A DNA stretch of 64,000 nt, taken from NCBI GenBank assembly GCA_027625915.1, contig JANTQA010000076.1:496001-560000 (forward strand), read 5' to 3'. This DNA comes from Anaeramoeba flamelloides. Taxonomy: Eukaryota > Metamonada > Anaeramoebidae. Positions 24,566-36,935 of the stretch are shown here, piece after piece. The position numbers and the translations under genes are program-made. The notes beneath the pieces are model-generated. The model was not told the origin of the DNA. It did not search any database and was given only the letters and a program-made list of their open reading frames with translations. Each line of letters opens with the position of its first letter. The stretch's first letter is position 1.

Positions 24566-25922
24566 TATAACATAACTATTGAAATTGAAATATGTGATAG
24601 TTCATTAAAAATTATAATTGTGTTCTTAAGTTCTAGATTCTATAGAAATTTAAAAAAAAAAAGTAAAAAATTGTAACAACTTCCATTATTTCAATATCGT
24701 CAATTAAAATTACAGAGAAAATAATATTCCAAAAAAAAATTAAATTTGTTGAAATTAGTTAATATTCTTATGGGGGGGGGTATTTTTTGAGATATAAGAT
24801 TAAACCCTTTCGCTTTGTATTTTCAGATTATAGTTATATAATACTTTGGAATTATTTGATTATAACCAGGTAGGTAAATATTCGCCAAATCTGAATATTC
24901 TTGAGATCCCAAAATATAATTGTAATAATTCTGTTATTTCAAAATTCTATTTTAGAAAAGAGAATTCCGGGTTTTATTGGTTTTTTTTATATAAATTTTT
25001 ATTCAATAGTGTCAAAATTTTATAAACAGAAATTTATTTTATTTAATAATATTGGTTTAATATTATGAAACAATTTTATGTTTATTAATTAAATTCCTTT
25101 TTTTTTTTTTTTTATGGCTTTCATGAAATGTTTTAGAAACTTTTTATTATTAAAAAAAATAATAAACCTTTTTATTGTTTTTATCTTACAAAAATCAACA
25201 TAATATGTTTTCTAGATAATTCTTTTAAATTTTGATAAATACAAATATATCCTTATTTTAAAATTATTAAACTAGTTTTTATTGAAAACCTGTTTTTACA
25301 ATATTTACTCAACTTCAACTAATCAATTTAACAAAAGATATCAGGACAATAAAATCAAAAAATATCAACTTTTTCTATTACCTTCCAGTATCCTTAAAAT
25401 TCTTTTTTTTTAGGAATTTTAAAAAATACTTTGGATTCACAACAATTATTCATTTCGAAGTACAAGATCAATTTGGTATTTTTATACCAATTCCGAATTA
25501 TTTTTGCAAAATGTGTAATTATTTGGAAAAGTGAGATTTTATTTTCTAAAAATAAATTGCAAATTATGATATTGATCTTGATATCTGTGTTAAAAATAAA
25601 TTCGAATTTCAAACTAGGTAAATTTTCAAGTAATTTTAACAAATTTTAGAATCTGAAAAAAAAATTATAATGTGGATCATCATACAAAGCACTTTAGAAT
25701 AATAATAAATTTTGAAAAAAAAAAAATAAAAAGAAAAAATTTTTTATGTTAAAAGAACGGTTAAGGTTTTATTTTGTTTAACAGTTTCATTTATTATAAA
25801 AGCAAATTTATAATAATATCAAGAAAGTAGGAATAAATTTCAAGATCAAATTTATTTCATAGTAGAAATAGATAAAGAACTAGAAAAATAAAGAAAGCTT
25901 ATCGTCTTTATTTTGTAATAAT
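24566..25922. other. Gene-free stretch, 3' side of the cysteine protease gene
   Basis: AT-rich. Two overlapping short frames on opposite strands near 25394-25649 have no recognisable product. No gene supported. Confidence 0.5.
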
Positions 25923-26900
25923 TTAGAGATTACTACAGGTGTTTGGATAGACAGCAGATGTAGCAATACCACAGTTATTTGATTTATCTTTAGCCATGTA
26001 AATGTAACCTTCGTTACCCCATGATGTGTTCCATGAATTTTTGACAATCCAGTAATTGGCGTTATCTTGGACACCATATCCAACACAGAGGACGGCGTGA
26101 TCAAGTTGGGATGATGAGCAATCTGGTTCGTAGTAGACACCTGATTTGTATTGTTGGAAACTCCAGTGAGAAGCATCGATGGCAACAGAGATTGGTCCGT
26201 TTTGTTCGACAGCGGTGGCAAGAGCAGATTCGGAACCGGCTTTGATGTTTGTGTGTCCTTTACATGTACCTTTCTTCTTACATTGGGTTTTTTTACAGGT
26301 TTCTTGGACGGCGTGATATGGGTAATCTATTTCAGCACAGTCACCTCCTTGGTTTTGGACCCATTCAAGAGCTAAGTATGGCCAACATCCGTTACATCCG
26401 TAACAGTCACCGTCACAATCGACGATCATGGATTCGGAGTATGAGTTTAAGATACCTGTGTCAATGAAATCTCTTCCTTCCATGGTACCTGTTGTGGAGA
26501 AACTCCAACATGATCCACATTGTCCTTGGTCTTTAACTGGGGTAACGGCACCTTTTTGTCTCCAATCGACAGTGGCGGCGGTTGGTTGTTGTTCATTGTC
26601 CCAGACTGGTGCGTCAGAGTATTGGAGTGGCATGTTTGGTAAGATGGATAAGTATTCGTCTCTTGTCCAGTCAGAGAATTGATTGATTCCAGTTTTGAAA
26701 GAAACATCAGTTCGGGCGTTGTGAGATCTGATTCTGTCAAGGTTGTTCTTGAAGAGAGAGAATCTTAAGGCTTGTTCTTCTGGTCTGTAGTTTCTGTTAT
26801 ATTGTTCTTGGAACTTGGAGAAAAGGAAGTTATAGTTGTCTTCTGTGAGTGGTTCACAGAAGGCGGCAACTACTAATAAAGCAATTAAAAGAAATTTCAT
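25923..26900 (-). CDS. Papain-family (C1A) cysteine protease, cathepsin L-like preproenzyme
   Basis: Secreted or lysosomal endopeptidase, 325 residues, one exon. Residues 1-15 (MKFLLIALLVVAAFC) are a signal peptide. Residues about 24-88 are an I29-type inhibitory propeptide with ERFNIN-like spacing (LRFSLFKNNLDRIRSHN) and GINQFSDW. The mature domain starts near 108. Catalytic residues are all present: Gln125 and Cys131 in DQGQCGSCWSFS, His268 in LDHAVLCVGYG, Asn288 in KNSWNTSWG. The usual GCNGG motif is altered (YGCNGCWPY). A cluster of extra cysteines (about 166-213) marks a lineage-specific loop. The frame is clearly more GC-rich than its surroundings, which suggests strong codon selection and high expression. 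The length is typical of an intact preproenzyme. Confidence 0.96.
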   Translation of the reverse strand: MKFLLIALLVVAAFCEPLTEDNYNFLFSKFQEQYNRNYRPEEQALRFSLFKNNLDRIRSHNARTDVSFKTGINQFSDWTRDEYLSILPNMPLQYSDAPVWDNEQQPTAATVDWRQKGAVTPVKDQGQCGSCWSFSTTGTMEGRDFIDTGILNSYSESMIVDCDGDCYGCNGCWPYLALEWVQNQGGDCAEIDYPYHAVQETCKKTQCKKKGTCKGHTNIKAGSESALATAVEQNGPISVAIDASHWSFQQYKSGVYYEPDCSSSQLDHAVLCVGYGVQDNANYWIVKNSWNTSWGNEGYIYMAKDKSNNCGIATSAVYPNTCSNL

Positions 26901-27926
26901 CTATTTGAAGAAAAAAGGAAAAAAGGAAAAAAAGTTAAATAACAAAGAATAAAAAATTTATTTTAAAAAGATTGAAACAAAAAAAAAAAAAAAAAAAAAA
27001 GAAAGAAGAAGAAAAAATTTTACTTTTGATAAATCAAATTAAAAAAATGATTTTTTATTTTCGATCATTTGTTTAAAAGATAAAAAAGAGAAACCAAAAA
27101 AAGAAATAGTACCAAAAAGATATAAGGTTCTTCGAGAAAGAATTTAAAAATTTAAAAGAAAAAATCAAATTTAAAAAACAAAAAAAAATACGAGTCAAGA
27201 ATATTTCTTTACGAAAAAATAAAATCAAGAAAAATAGAGAAGAAGGGATTATCCAGCCTGTTCGATTTTTTGTTGTTTTAGAAATCAGAACGAATAAAGG
27301 GGAAAAAATAATCTTTTTAGAAAATTTAGTTTTTACCAAATTAAGAAAAAAATCAGGAAACGACAACTCTGATTGAATTTACTTGAAAACATTTCTTAAA
27401 ACTAGAAAGTGTAAATTTATCAAATAGTAAAATGGAAAATTTTCTGGTAAAATGAATAAGAAGTGTTCAAATAAAACGAGTATCTGTATCAAACCAAAAG
27501 TCTTTTTGAGTTTCTGTATTTTTTTTGGTTTTGATGGATAATTGAGAAAACTAATCTCCGTAAAAAGAGACTCATATTATTCGGTGAAATTCTTTTTTAT
27601 AAAATCATTTAGTTAGTAAAACATTGTAAACGATGTACTCTCATTTATGATTTGTCAACCACAAATTGACTCCTTCTTCTTAAAGAGAATTTTCGCACAA
27701 GTATAATAGTTATCTTGTATTTTTGTGTCTTCCTATCACAACTATAACAGATTTCTTGAGGAATATTTCTTCTTATTTTCACTAGGTATTTACCATAGGA
27801 TAATTTCTATGGTGTTCTGGTCAATAGTGGGTCAATTCATATTCAAATTTTGAAAAACCTTTTATTGATAATGTGTATTAATTCTAAAAAAAAAGAAAAA
27901 GTTTTTCTTTTTCTTATTTAATTTTA
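26901..27926. promoter_or_regulatory. Upstream flank of the cysteine protease gene
   Basis: Sense-strand T-rich tract and an A run near 26981-27000 immediately upstream of the start codon. The remainder is AT-rich, with no gene recognised and no defined promoter element. Confidence 0.3.
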
Positions 27927-29140
27927 ATAAGGAAGCAGGTAATTTTGCCGTTTGAAAAATTTAAATTGTGTAAACCTTACTGAAGATTTTTTAAGTGCCA
28001 CCATATATTGAAACTTTGAAACCAAAACATCATTCGCTGCTTTATTCGTGAAAAGAATCGAGAAATTCAGTAAACCAGAGTCAAATATTAATTTTTGATT
28101 TTTTGAACAGTTTTTTGATTCAATTTTTCGCATTATTAAATTATTTTCCAGAAACTCGAAAAGTGTTTCCATGGATATTTGAAATTAACCAAAGAGCAAA
28201 CCAACAAAATAGACCCGAAAGGGTATGAATTTGAAACAAATATTTTCTTTTAGAAAACTAAACACGAAAGATCACCATTCCAAATAAATTTGTTGAAATT
28301 ATAATTAATTAAAAATTCGACCAAAGTATATTTTCGAAGATATTTTTTCTCTTTATCTTCTTAATTTGTATGAATCCAAAAAATTTTAAATATTGGATTT
28401 CTTGCCCCACTACTATTTATTTTATTTTACCAATCATTTTTTTACAAATTTGTTTTTGGAATTTCTTTTTTCAAATATTTTAATCAAAAAATACCAAAGC
28501 CCAAACAAAGAATACTCGTTTCAAAAATTAAAATAAAGGGGATGAATTCTCGAAATCAAAAAAGAACTACCAAGATTCAATTCAAAGAAAAAGAAAAATT
28601 CAGAGAAAATATTTCTACCAGAATTCAGAATTATTTTGAGTTTCCAATTTGAACAGAAAACTAATAAATAATAAAATCAAATTAATCCAATTTCAATAAA
28701 TCCTTATTCTCTTGAAAAAATAATAAAATATCCAATTTTCTGAAACAAAAACATGAATCAGATGAATTAAAGGAAAATAGGATTTTTAAATCCATTTTGG
28801 AAATTCTTTAGAAATAAAAAGTAATTTGTTTATCAAAAATTTTACAAACAAAACTATTCCCATTCAGAATTCAAAACAAAATAAGCTAAAAATAAGCAAT
28901 TGTATCAAATGTTAGAGATAAGATCAAGAAATACATGATTTTTATTTATTTTTTGATGATCAACTTTTTTTTTCTTGATTTCCATTTTTTTGTTGATGGA
29001 AATATATTTTACTATGGATATATGAAACTCCCTTATTTATTAAAATATCAATGTATTTGGCTAAAGAAATGATTTGAAGAATTCAGTTTTGCATTTACAA
29101 GATGGCATCTAAAATTTGTAAAATGTATTTAGCCCCTTAA
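27927..29140. mobile_element. TTAA-flanked element, family B copy 1
   Basis: About 1,214 bp. Right end AAAATGTATTTAGCCCCTTAA. Left end AAGGAAGCAGGTAATTTTGCC aligns with the reverse complement of the copy-2 end (TTAAGGAAATAAGTACATTT). The interior aligns with copies at 52367-53574 (inverted) and 56845-58056, including the block GAAACTTTGAAACCAAAA and AAAGATCACCATTCCAAATA. The left TTAA has decayed. A short minus-strand frame inside it has no known product. Confidence 0.7.
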
Positions 29141-31700
29141 ATAGAAATCACAATAATAACCACTTCAAAAAATGGCAAAGTTCAATTTAAGGAAGACTAT
29201 CATTGTTAGTAATCTTACTTTTTGGAGTTAAAACTTTAATTGATGTTTAATAGGAATCCCAGTTAAGGGACTAGTAAACACAAAAAATACCCCTGAAAAT
29301 TTGATAGTCAACCCAAAAAAATTTTACCGTATCATGAAATTGAAAAATTGTATAAATTTCTGATTATTATAAGAACCAATTTCCTTTTAAGCCCCATCAG
29401 AAATGAATTATTGTTTTAAAAAGTTTGATAATTTTTTAATTTTTGAAAAGTTCAAAATTTAAAATCTGTTGTAATAATAATGTGTATATTAAAGTTTAAT
29501 CTGTGTTTCAGAAGAAAAAGTTTTTTTTTTTTATTAATGAATGACTATAGATAAACCAATCAAATAATCAGCAATAAACCTTAATTAAACATGGTTTTGA
29601 TTTCTTAAAGTTCTCTCATTTAATAAGAAATTCAAAAAAATAAAGGATCAAAATACAACTTTTTCTGAAAAAAAGAGTTAATCGTCAGATAAAATTTTTA
29701 TCTCATAAAAAAAATAAATAATTTCAAAAAAATTGAGAAAATTAAGAAAAATTTTCAACCAATTACATTCATAATTTAATATTTTCTCAAAAAATTAATG
29801 AATTATTCTTCACATTGGAATTTAACTGAGGTATATTATGTGTAAAACCTTGGATATGCTATTGGAACAAGACGTAAAAAAGAAACGAATTATATTTTGA
29901 CACCCGGATTATAGTCGCAGTGAACGTTTTATTTTATTCATGGAAAATTCGAAAAAATTTTACCATATCTGGAAATTGTTAAATAAAATTAAAAAATGAT
30001 TGTGAATAAAACCAAACTTTCTTTTAAAGCTATTCCCAGAAATGAATTATTTTGTTTGGCAGGTAACATTTGTTCTATCTATTTTCAAATTATTTCAAAA
30101 AAATAATTATTATCTTTGAAGCAGAGAGAAACCGTATTAACTGAGAAGGAATTTAACAAAAATATATCCGAAAAACAAACCAGCCGAGTTTTTAAATAAC
30201 AAAGCCCAAAAAATCTACTTAATTTCAAAAAAAATAGAGATAATTTTATTAAATTTGAAAAAATCTAATTTCTATATTCGTGTAGGAGTTCGAATTAATT
30301 TTTTAAACCTTGCTGAACAAAAAAACCCTAGAAAAAAATGAAACATACTATTAAATTAAAAATACCCCCAAAATATTTTTATAAAATCTGGGAAATTAGA
30401 ATTAATACCTAAAAAAAATCCCTTTAATTTGAATATTTTTCATCAATAATTAAGAACCCCATTCTTAATTCTTTCAATATGTTGCTAATAACAACACAAA
30501 GATTAAAGACACCAATAGGAGTTACAATTATTTCCCTTTTTTAAAGATTTTTGATCAAGTAAATCAATTCAAATTCATAATTTTAATAAAAATAAATAAT
30601 ATTTTTTTCCAATAACTTATTAATATTAATAAAAAATTGTTGTTTGTAACCTTGATATTTGAAAAAAGAATTTTACCTAATCTACAAAATTTCAAGAAAA
30701 ATATTAAATTGTTACGAATAAAATAAATGATCATTTTTTTCTGTTCTTAAAGGATTCAATGGTTGATTTATTTATATAGCATTTCTAAAATAAAATGAAA
30801 ATTTAATGGTTATTTTTTTGGTATAAACGCTCAGAAACCATTACTAGTGAGATTCCATGAAAATAAAAACTTTTAAAAAAATTTTATTTTTTCAGTTTTG
30901 ATCTTAAAATCTAAACAAAAAGAAACAAGAGATAATAACTGAAAAATTAATTCTGAAAAATGAACACGTTTCAAAATTGTTAACACATTTATCTAAAGTT
31001 GATAAATGGGTTTTTTATCAATTTAAATCCCTTACTTATGAACATAGACTTTGTTTCAGCTAATGTTACACAGCATTTTTTTCAAATATCAATTATTTTT
31101 TTATAATTGAACTACAAAGTAAAAATAAGAATTAAGAAAAATAACAGACATCAAAAAAAAGCTAATACCCAGTTGAAATCCAAGTTAATTAATCATTATA
31201 TTTTATTAAAAATCGAAAAAAAAAAATACTTTAGACTATTAATTGAGAAAAAAAGGTCCCTTTTGATCTTCAATTGAATATTAAATAAAATTCCAATAGA
31301 AATAACTATTATTTACGGACAATTATTTTTATTTTATCAATAACACTAGAAAAATATGTTTTTACCCAAAGAATACCAATCTTACAATATTTTTTCAATG
31401 AATTACAATATCTGAAAAAAAAATGAAAAAAATGAAAAATAAGAAAAAAATTATAAAAAATGATTTCTCTTTTGAAATTTCCCAAATATTAAATTTTTCT
31501 TCTAATATCAATTCAAACTCTTTAAAATAAAAAATACACCCAATACAACTGAAACCCCCATTAAAAAATGGTTTTGATATTTAATATTATTAAATCCCAT
31601 TTAGATCAAAGGAAAGATATTTTTTTTCTACAATTAACACAAATAGATTTGAAATAAAATTATGATTGAAAATTTCAAAAAAAATAAATATAAACTCTTT
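29141..31700. other. Gene-free AT-rich stretch
   Basis: A lone TTAAGGGACTAGTAAACAC at 29263 matches the left terminus of family C, but no partner end is found. No gene or RNA gene recognised in the rest. Confidence 0.45.
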
Positions 31701-31893
31701 TTCAAAAATTGTGACTCACCTGAAATAATAAAGTAAAAAAAAATATCCTTTAGTATTCAAGAACAATTAATAACTAAATCTGATTGGTAATTCACTTTCA
31801 AGTCATTCTAAATATATAAAATCCTGATATATTAAAAATTAAAAAAAAAAAATAAAACCAAAAACTAAAAAAAAGTGAGTCACAATTTTTGAA
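31701..31893. mobile_element. Short inverted-repeat element with 19-bp perfect ends
   Basis: TTCAAAAATTGTGACTCAC at 31701 and its exact reverse complement at 31875 bracket 193 bp. The same GTGAGTCACAATTTTTGAAG end recurs near 50541, and an interior segment (ATATCCTTTAGTAT) recurs inverted near 50007. This looks like a dispersed small element. No target duplication could be assigned. Confidence 0.5.
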
Positions 31894-32754
31894 ATGAGCA
31901 TTACCTGATTTTTATTACTGAACTTTTACGGAAAAAAAGTTGAACAACAATATTTTTTATGAATAAAAAAATTCATTTTCAAAGACGCTACATACTCACA
32001 ATTTTCATAGTGATAATTTGTCTTTTCAAAGATCTTTTTTTTCCACACGATCTTTTTTTTAAAAAAAAAAAAAAAGAAAAAGAAAAAAAAAAAATTAAAA
32101 TTTTTCAAAACAAAAGAAAAAAAAAAAGAAATCAAAAAAAAAAAAAAAACCAAAATTTGCAAAATTAGAAAAAATGATTCTCTTCCAAAAATTTAAAACT
32201 ATTTTTTTGTTAAGAATCTCGAATAAACCATTAAAACAACACCCATTAAAATTATAAAGTGAGTCAATTTTTTGAAAAATAGTTTAGTTGAGAGAGTTGA
32301 AATAATTTTTTTGGGAAAGAATGGTGAAATTTGTTTTCAAATTTTGTTGATACCAAAAATATTGTTAAATAAACAAAACGATTTTTCTTTTCAAAAAAAG
32401 TGCCTAAAATTAGATCTGTAGATAAAAAAAATAAGAAAGTATATTAACAAAACTTTATTATTTAAGATTTTTCGATTTGAAAATTTATTTAATTATCTGA
32501 AAAAGATCTGAAAAATTTAATTAAATTATAATAAACCAAACCAAAAATCAACCAAATCAAGTTCTGAGAAAAAAAAATATACCCAGAAACAGAGTTCAAA
32601 GATATAGTTCTGGAAAAAAATATTCATTATAAAGTTAAAACCCACAATTGTATCCCCATCTTTTTATCACCAACTTAAAAAGAATTTTTCTCATTTACCA
32701 TTTAAAAAAAAATCAAAAAAAAAAAAAAAGAAATTAAAAAAAAAATCTCAGTAA

Positions 32755-33136
32755 CACATAAGAGTAAATATGAATGTTGTAAAAAATAGAGTTTTTACAA
32801 TTTTAGAGATAAATAAAGAGTTCCATTCATTTATCCAAAATTTTGCTAATAGTAAATACAATATCTGATTATCTTAATAGACTAAGAACAATTTTAATCA
32901 AAAAATCGTTTGGCAAACAACAATCTTTTAATTTTTTTACAGAAAATCAAACATTTTTCAAATAAAGTATTGGTATTTGCCAAAGTATTTTATATTGAAA
33001 ATACCTTTGAGATCAAAAATCAAAACGTGTATTTTGTTTACTATTACCAAAATTTGGATAAATAAATGTAACTCTTTCTTTATCTTTAAAATTGTAAAGA
33101 CTCTATTTTTGACAACATTCCTTATTTACACTTGTG
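32755..33136. mobile_element. PIF/Harbinger-like MITE with long inverted repeats
   Basis: About 382 bp bracketed by TAA on both sides (32752-32754 and 33137-33139). The ends are CACATAAGAGTAAATATG and, reverse complemented, CACAAGTGTAAATAAGG. The inverted repeat continues about 95 bp inward (shared AATGTTGT.AAAAATAGAG and TTTATCCAAA/TTTGGATAAA blocks). The three-base TAA duplication is typical of PIF/Harbinger. It has no coding capacity and lies just past the 3' end of the SLC35 gene. Confidence 0.6.
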
Positions 33137-33224
33137 TAATTGAATCTTAAAATTACAATTTATTAAAAACAGTTTTATAAATAAATCATGTAAAGATAAA
33201 AAAATTATATAACGATGTTATCAT

Positions 33225-33860
33225 TTATTTTGTTTTGTTTATTGTAATTTTATTTTTAAAATAAAAATAAAATAGAATTCCGATATTAACCAATATAAAA
33301 CCAAATATAGTAAAATTTGCAGTTTTAAACACACACAAAAGATCTGATAAAAACATCAATACTGTTTCTTTCAATGTCCATACCACTATATGCGTTAAAG
33401 GCGATGTATTATTAATTTGTATGATTGTTACATATCCAATATTAAAAGAGATTATTATTGAAAAAGTTACCATCAAACAAAACTGGAAATTGAAATACCC
33501 TCGAATTTTTGACAATGCGAAATCTTGATTATATATCAAGATAGGGGTTAATATCAGAACAGATATTATATTTAAGTATATTACAATATTACCAACTTTG
33601 TAATTATTTGAAATTTTTTTATTATATTTTCTGGTATGAACTTTTATTAAATTTACAAATAATCCCATAACAAATGGAGTAATTATACCAATAACTAAGC
33701 CATTTGGTGACCATTCAACCGAATCAATACTCAGCAGCGCACTTCCAATCATAATTATAAAGCAAGATAGAAAAACCCAAATTGTTGGTAATTCACGGAA
33801 TATCATTAATGCAAAAATAAAATATCCCAAAACACTTGTTGTCCTTGCCACCTTTTGTAG

Positions 33861-33897
<37 letters not shown>

Positions 33898-36800
33898 GTA
33901 GAAGTTTTTTGGATGATGAAAAAAAATTTTTTTAGGAATTTTTATTTATTATTGATAATCTTTTTATCGGGTACCCCCCTCCTTCGAATTTAGAAAAAAT
34001 GTAGTAGAGTGCTGTAAAGTTTCCAGATTTTCCAGAATTCAATGGAATAGAGTAAAATCTTTGGATTTTACTCAATCCTTTTAAATCAAAAAAAAAAAAA
34101 AAAAAGCTAATGGTAGTTTTCTTGAGATTTTCTGCTTTATTTGTTAAGTGTTCTAGGTTTTTTTGAGGTTTTCTATTTTATTTGTGAAGTGTTCTAGGTT
34201 TATTTTTACTTTTTGAAATAAACAGAAAATTTATTAAAATTTTCGGTTTATTTCTAAAATTAAAAAAAACCTAACGAAAATCTATTGATTTTCTTAATAA
34301 ATAGAAAACTCACAAAAACCTAACGAAAATCTAGTGATTTTCCAAATAAACAGAAAACTCAAGAAAGTCTAATTGCAGTTTTTTTTTTAATTTGAGAAAT
34401 AAAAAGAAAATTTTTGAAATTTTCTATTAATTTCTAAAATTAAAAAAAAACCTAACCACAGTAGATACGATAATTTTTAATTTGGGCATACAAATATTAT
34501 AATTAATTTTTTATTATAATATTTTAATAATTTTTCTTCTTCTCTTTTTTTATTTTGATAAATTTTCTTGAATTACTCTTTTCTTTCAATAAATGAATAA
34601 AGCTAAAAAAAATATTTTTTAAACAGATCTAAAATTAAGTTTTTTAAATCAAAATTAGCCATTCTTAAGGGTTTAGCGCCTACCAAGGAGAAGCCCACAA
34701 TCAAAGTATGTTGTTATTGGGCCAACCACATAGTACTACATGGTTCAAATGTCTCTAAAAAATCGATTAGTAAAGTAGTAATATTTATTGATCTCATCAA
34801 TTAAAAATGATCCTTGTGTTAGTAAAAAAATCCAACAATTTCAGAATAAAATCTGCATTTCGCCATAAATTTAAAGGTTGAATTATCAATATTCAGACGA
34901 AAAAGTCACAAAATATCTTTCTTAAATTTGTGGCAAAATGTAGATTATTTGTTAAAAAAGTCAATTTTTTTTAAAAATTAAATAATTAACCAATAGATTT
35001 TTTCAACAAATTATTTCTCAAATCATGGAAATAGATTGATTTTACAAGAAGATAATCAAAAGCAAACAAAACTAATCAGTCTTTGCACTTTTATGTTGAT
35101 GATTATTGTATTAATCTTTGAAATTAAAAAATTATCAAAATAGGTACTTTTGGAAGTTCTAAATTGAAATTATTAAATACCAGAATACTATTATTTTGAT
35201 TTTCTATTTTTGGATTTGGAAAATGAATTTTAAAAAATTTTTCCAAAATGAAACTTTTTTAATTGTGATTATTAATAAAAAATGAAATAATTTATTGCAA
35301 TAAGATTTATAATAGATTTTTTAGAGTCACAGAAACTATTTGAGCCATGACACACTAATATCATTTACACCCAATTACAAAATACTTTGATTATAGAGAA
35401 ATCTATCGTGACGCTAATCTCTTAATATTAAATATAACAGTAACATAAATATAGACAATATCCATTTAGATTTTTTTAGACAAAAAAATTAATTTAATCT
35501 TTACAAAAAATCACGGTACTTTCACAAACACCCTTTAATTAAAATGTAAATAATACGCAAGCTAAAAAGGTAACGGAACACATAACATCCCAATTTTATT
35601 TTTTTCCATTTCCCCCCTGGCTGAATCTTCTTTATATTGTGAAGGAGAGCCCCAAAGGAAAAAGATCAAGTGGTTACTTACTAATACTAGGATACTGAAA
35701 CACAAAAGTATGGGTAACTTGAAAATAAAAACGAAAAAACAAAGCCTAAAAATGAACAAAGGTTTAAAGCTAATAAGATCAAAAAAAAAAAAAAAGAAAT
35801 TATAACAATTAAACAACGATCCTCAAGTGAACATTTATGATCAATTACCAAATTATTAAATTAACCAAAAGTATCGTGGTTGTGATTTTGGGAGTCCTTA
35901 ATTAAAGATAGCATTGGTTTTTGTTTTTTTTTGATTTTTTACCAATTGCAACTTATAAACCCTTTTTAAATTTCGTTTTTTTTTTTTTTCTTTTTTCCCT
36001 TTCCCTTTTCAATTTTTTGCGTTTGCTTTTTTAAACATAAAAAAATTTGGGTGTGTATTTCCCTTGAACAATCTTAAAATCTATGATTTTATGCTTTAAA
36101 TTACCTTTGAGGAAATTTGAGTAAAACGACATCTAGAGTGTAATTTACACTTCTTCCATCAATAAAAATAAAAAATAACATCCTAATTTTTTTTTTATTA
36201 CAAATTTTGCTGAAATTTAAATATTTTGTCCGATTTGGAGATTGACATAAAAACAAAAATCTCCACCAACCAAGAAGAATTATGAAAATAATTTTAATAT
36301 AAATACAATTAAGCTACCTTGATTTTAATTTTGCTAAGAATTAATTCAAAACGTGTTAACTTTTTCATTTTCATAAAGTTTTCTCAATAATAAAATTGAA
36401 ACCGAATCTCAATCACAAATCCTTTCAATATATTCTCTCTTTAGAGTTTTCAAATAAAGCAAAAGATAATAAATCTAAAATTCAGTTCATTTTCCAAAAG
36501 GGTTTCAGTGAAAAAAGAGATGAGAAACTCAAAATATAAAGTAGAATTTTCATGTCTTCCATTATAAAAGAGTAAAAGTGAAATCTTTTTTTTTTTTTTT
36601 TTTTTTTTTTTTTGATTTTTTCTCGAATTATTTGTGTCTTCATGTTCCAAATCAAAAGGAAAATTGTCGAGGAAAATTTAATTCGTTTTTCTCAGAAAAA
36701 AATCAACAAAACCCCATCATAAATTAACCCGAATTCAGAAACACTAAATTTGCAAAAGTACTAAGATCTACAAAACTTTCTCTTTTAAAAAAAGTTGTGA

Positions 36801-36904
36801 GAATTCAAAAAAGAAATAATTTTTTTTTTTTCATTATAAACAGAAATTTTTTTGTCATTCTTTTAACAAATTGGCTTACCTTGATAAACCAAACTTTAAA
36901 CCAA

Positions 36905-36935
<31 letters not shown>

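Noticed and set aside
27924-28172. Minus-strand 82-codon frame as a gene
   Set aside because: It coincides with the left part of family B copy 1 and is not open in the other copies as far as I can see.
34721-34745. GGTTCAAAT-like string as a tRNA T-loop
   Set aside because: No cloverleaf arms around it, and it lies inside a TTAA element.
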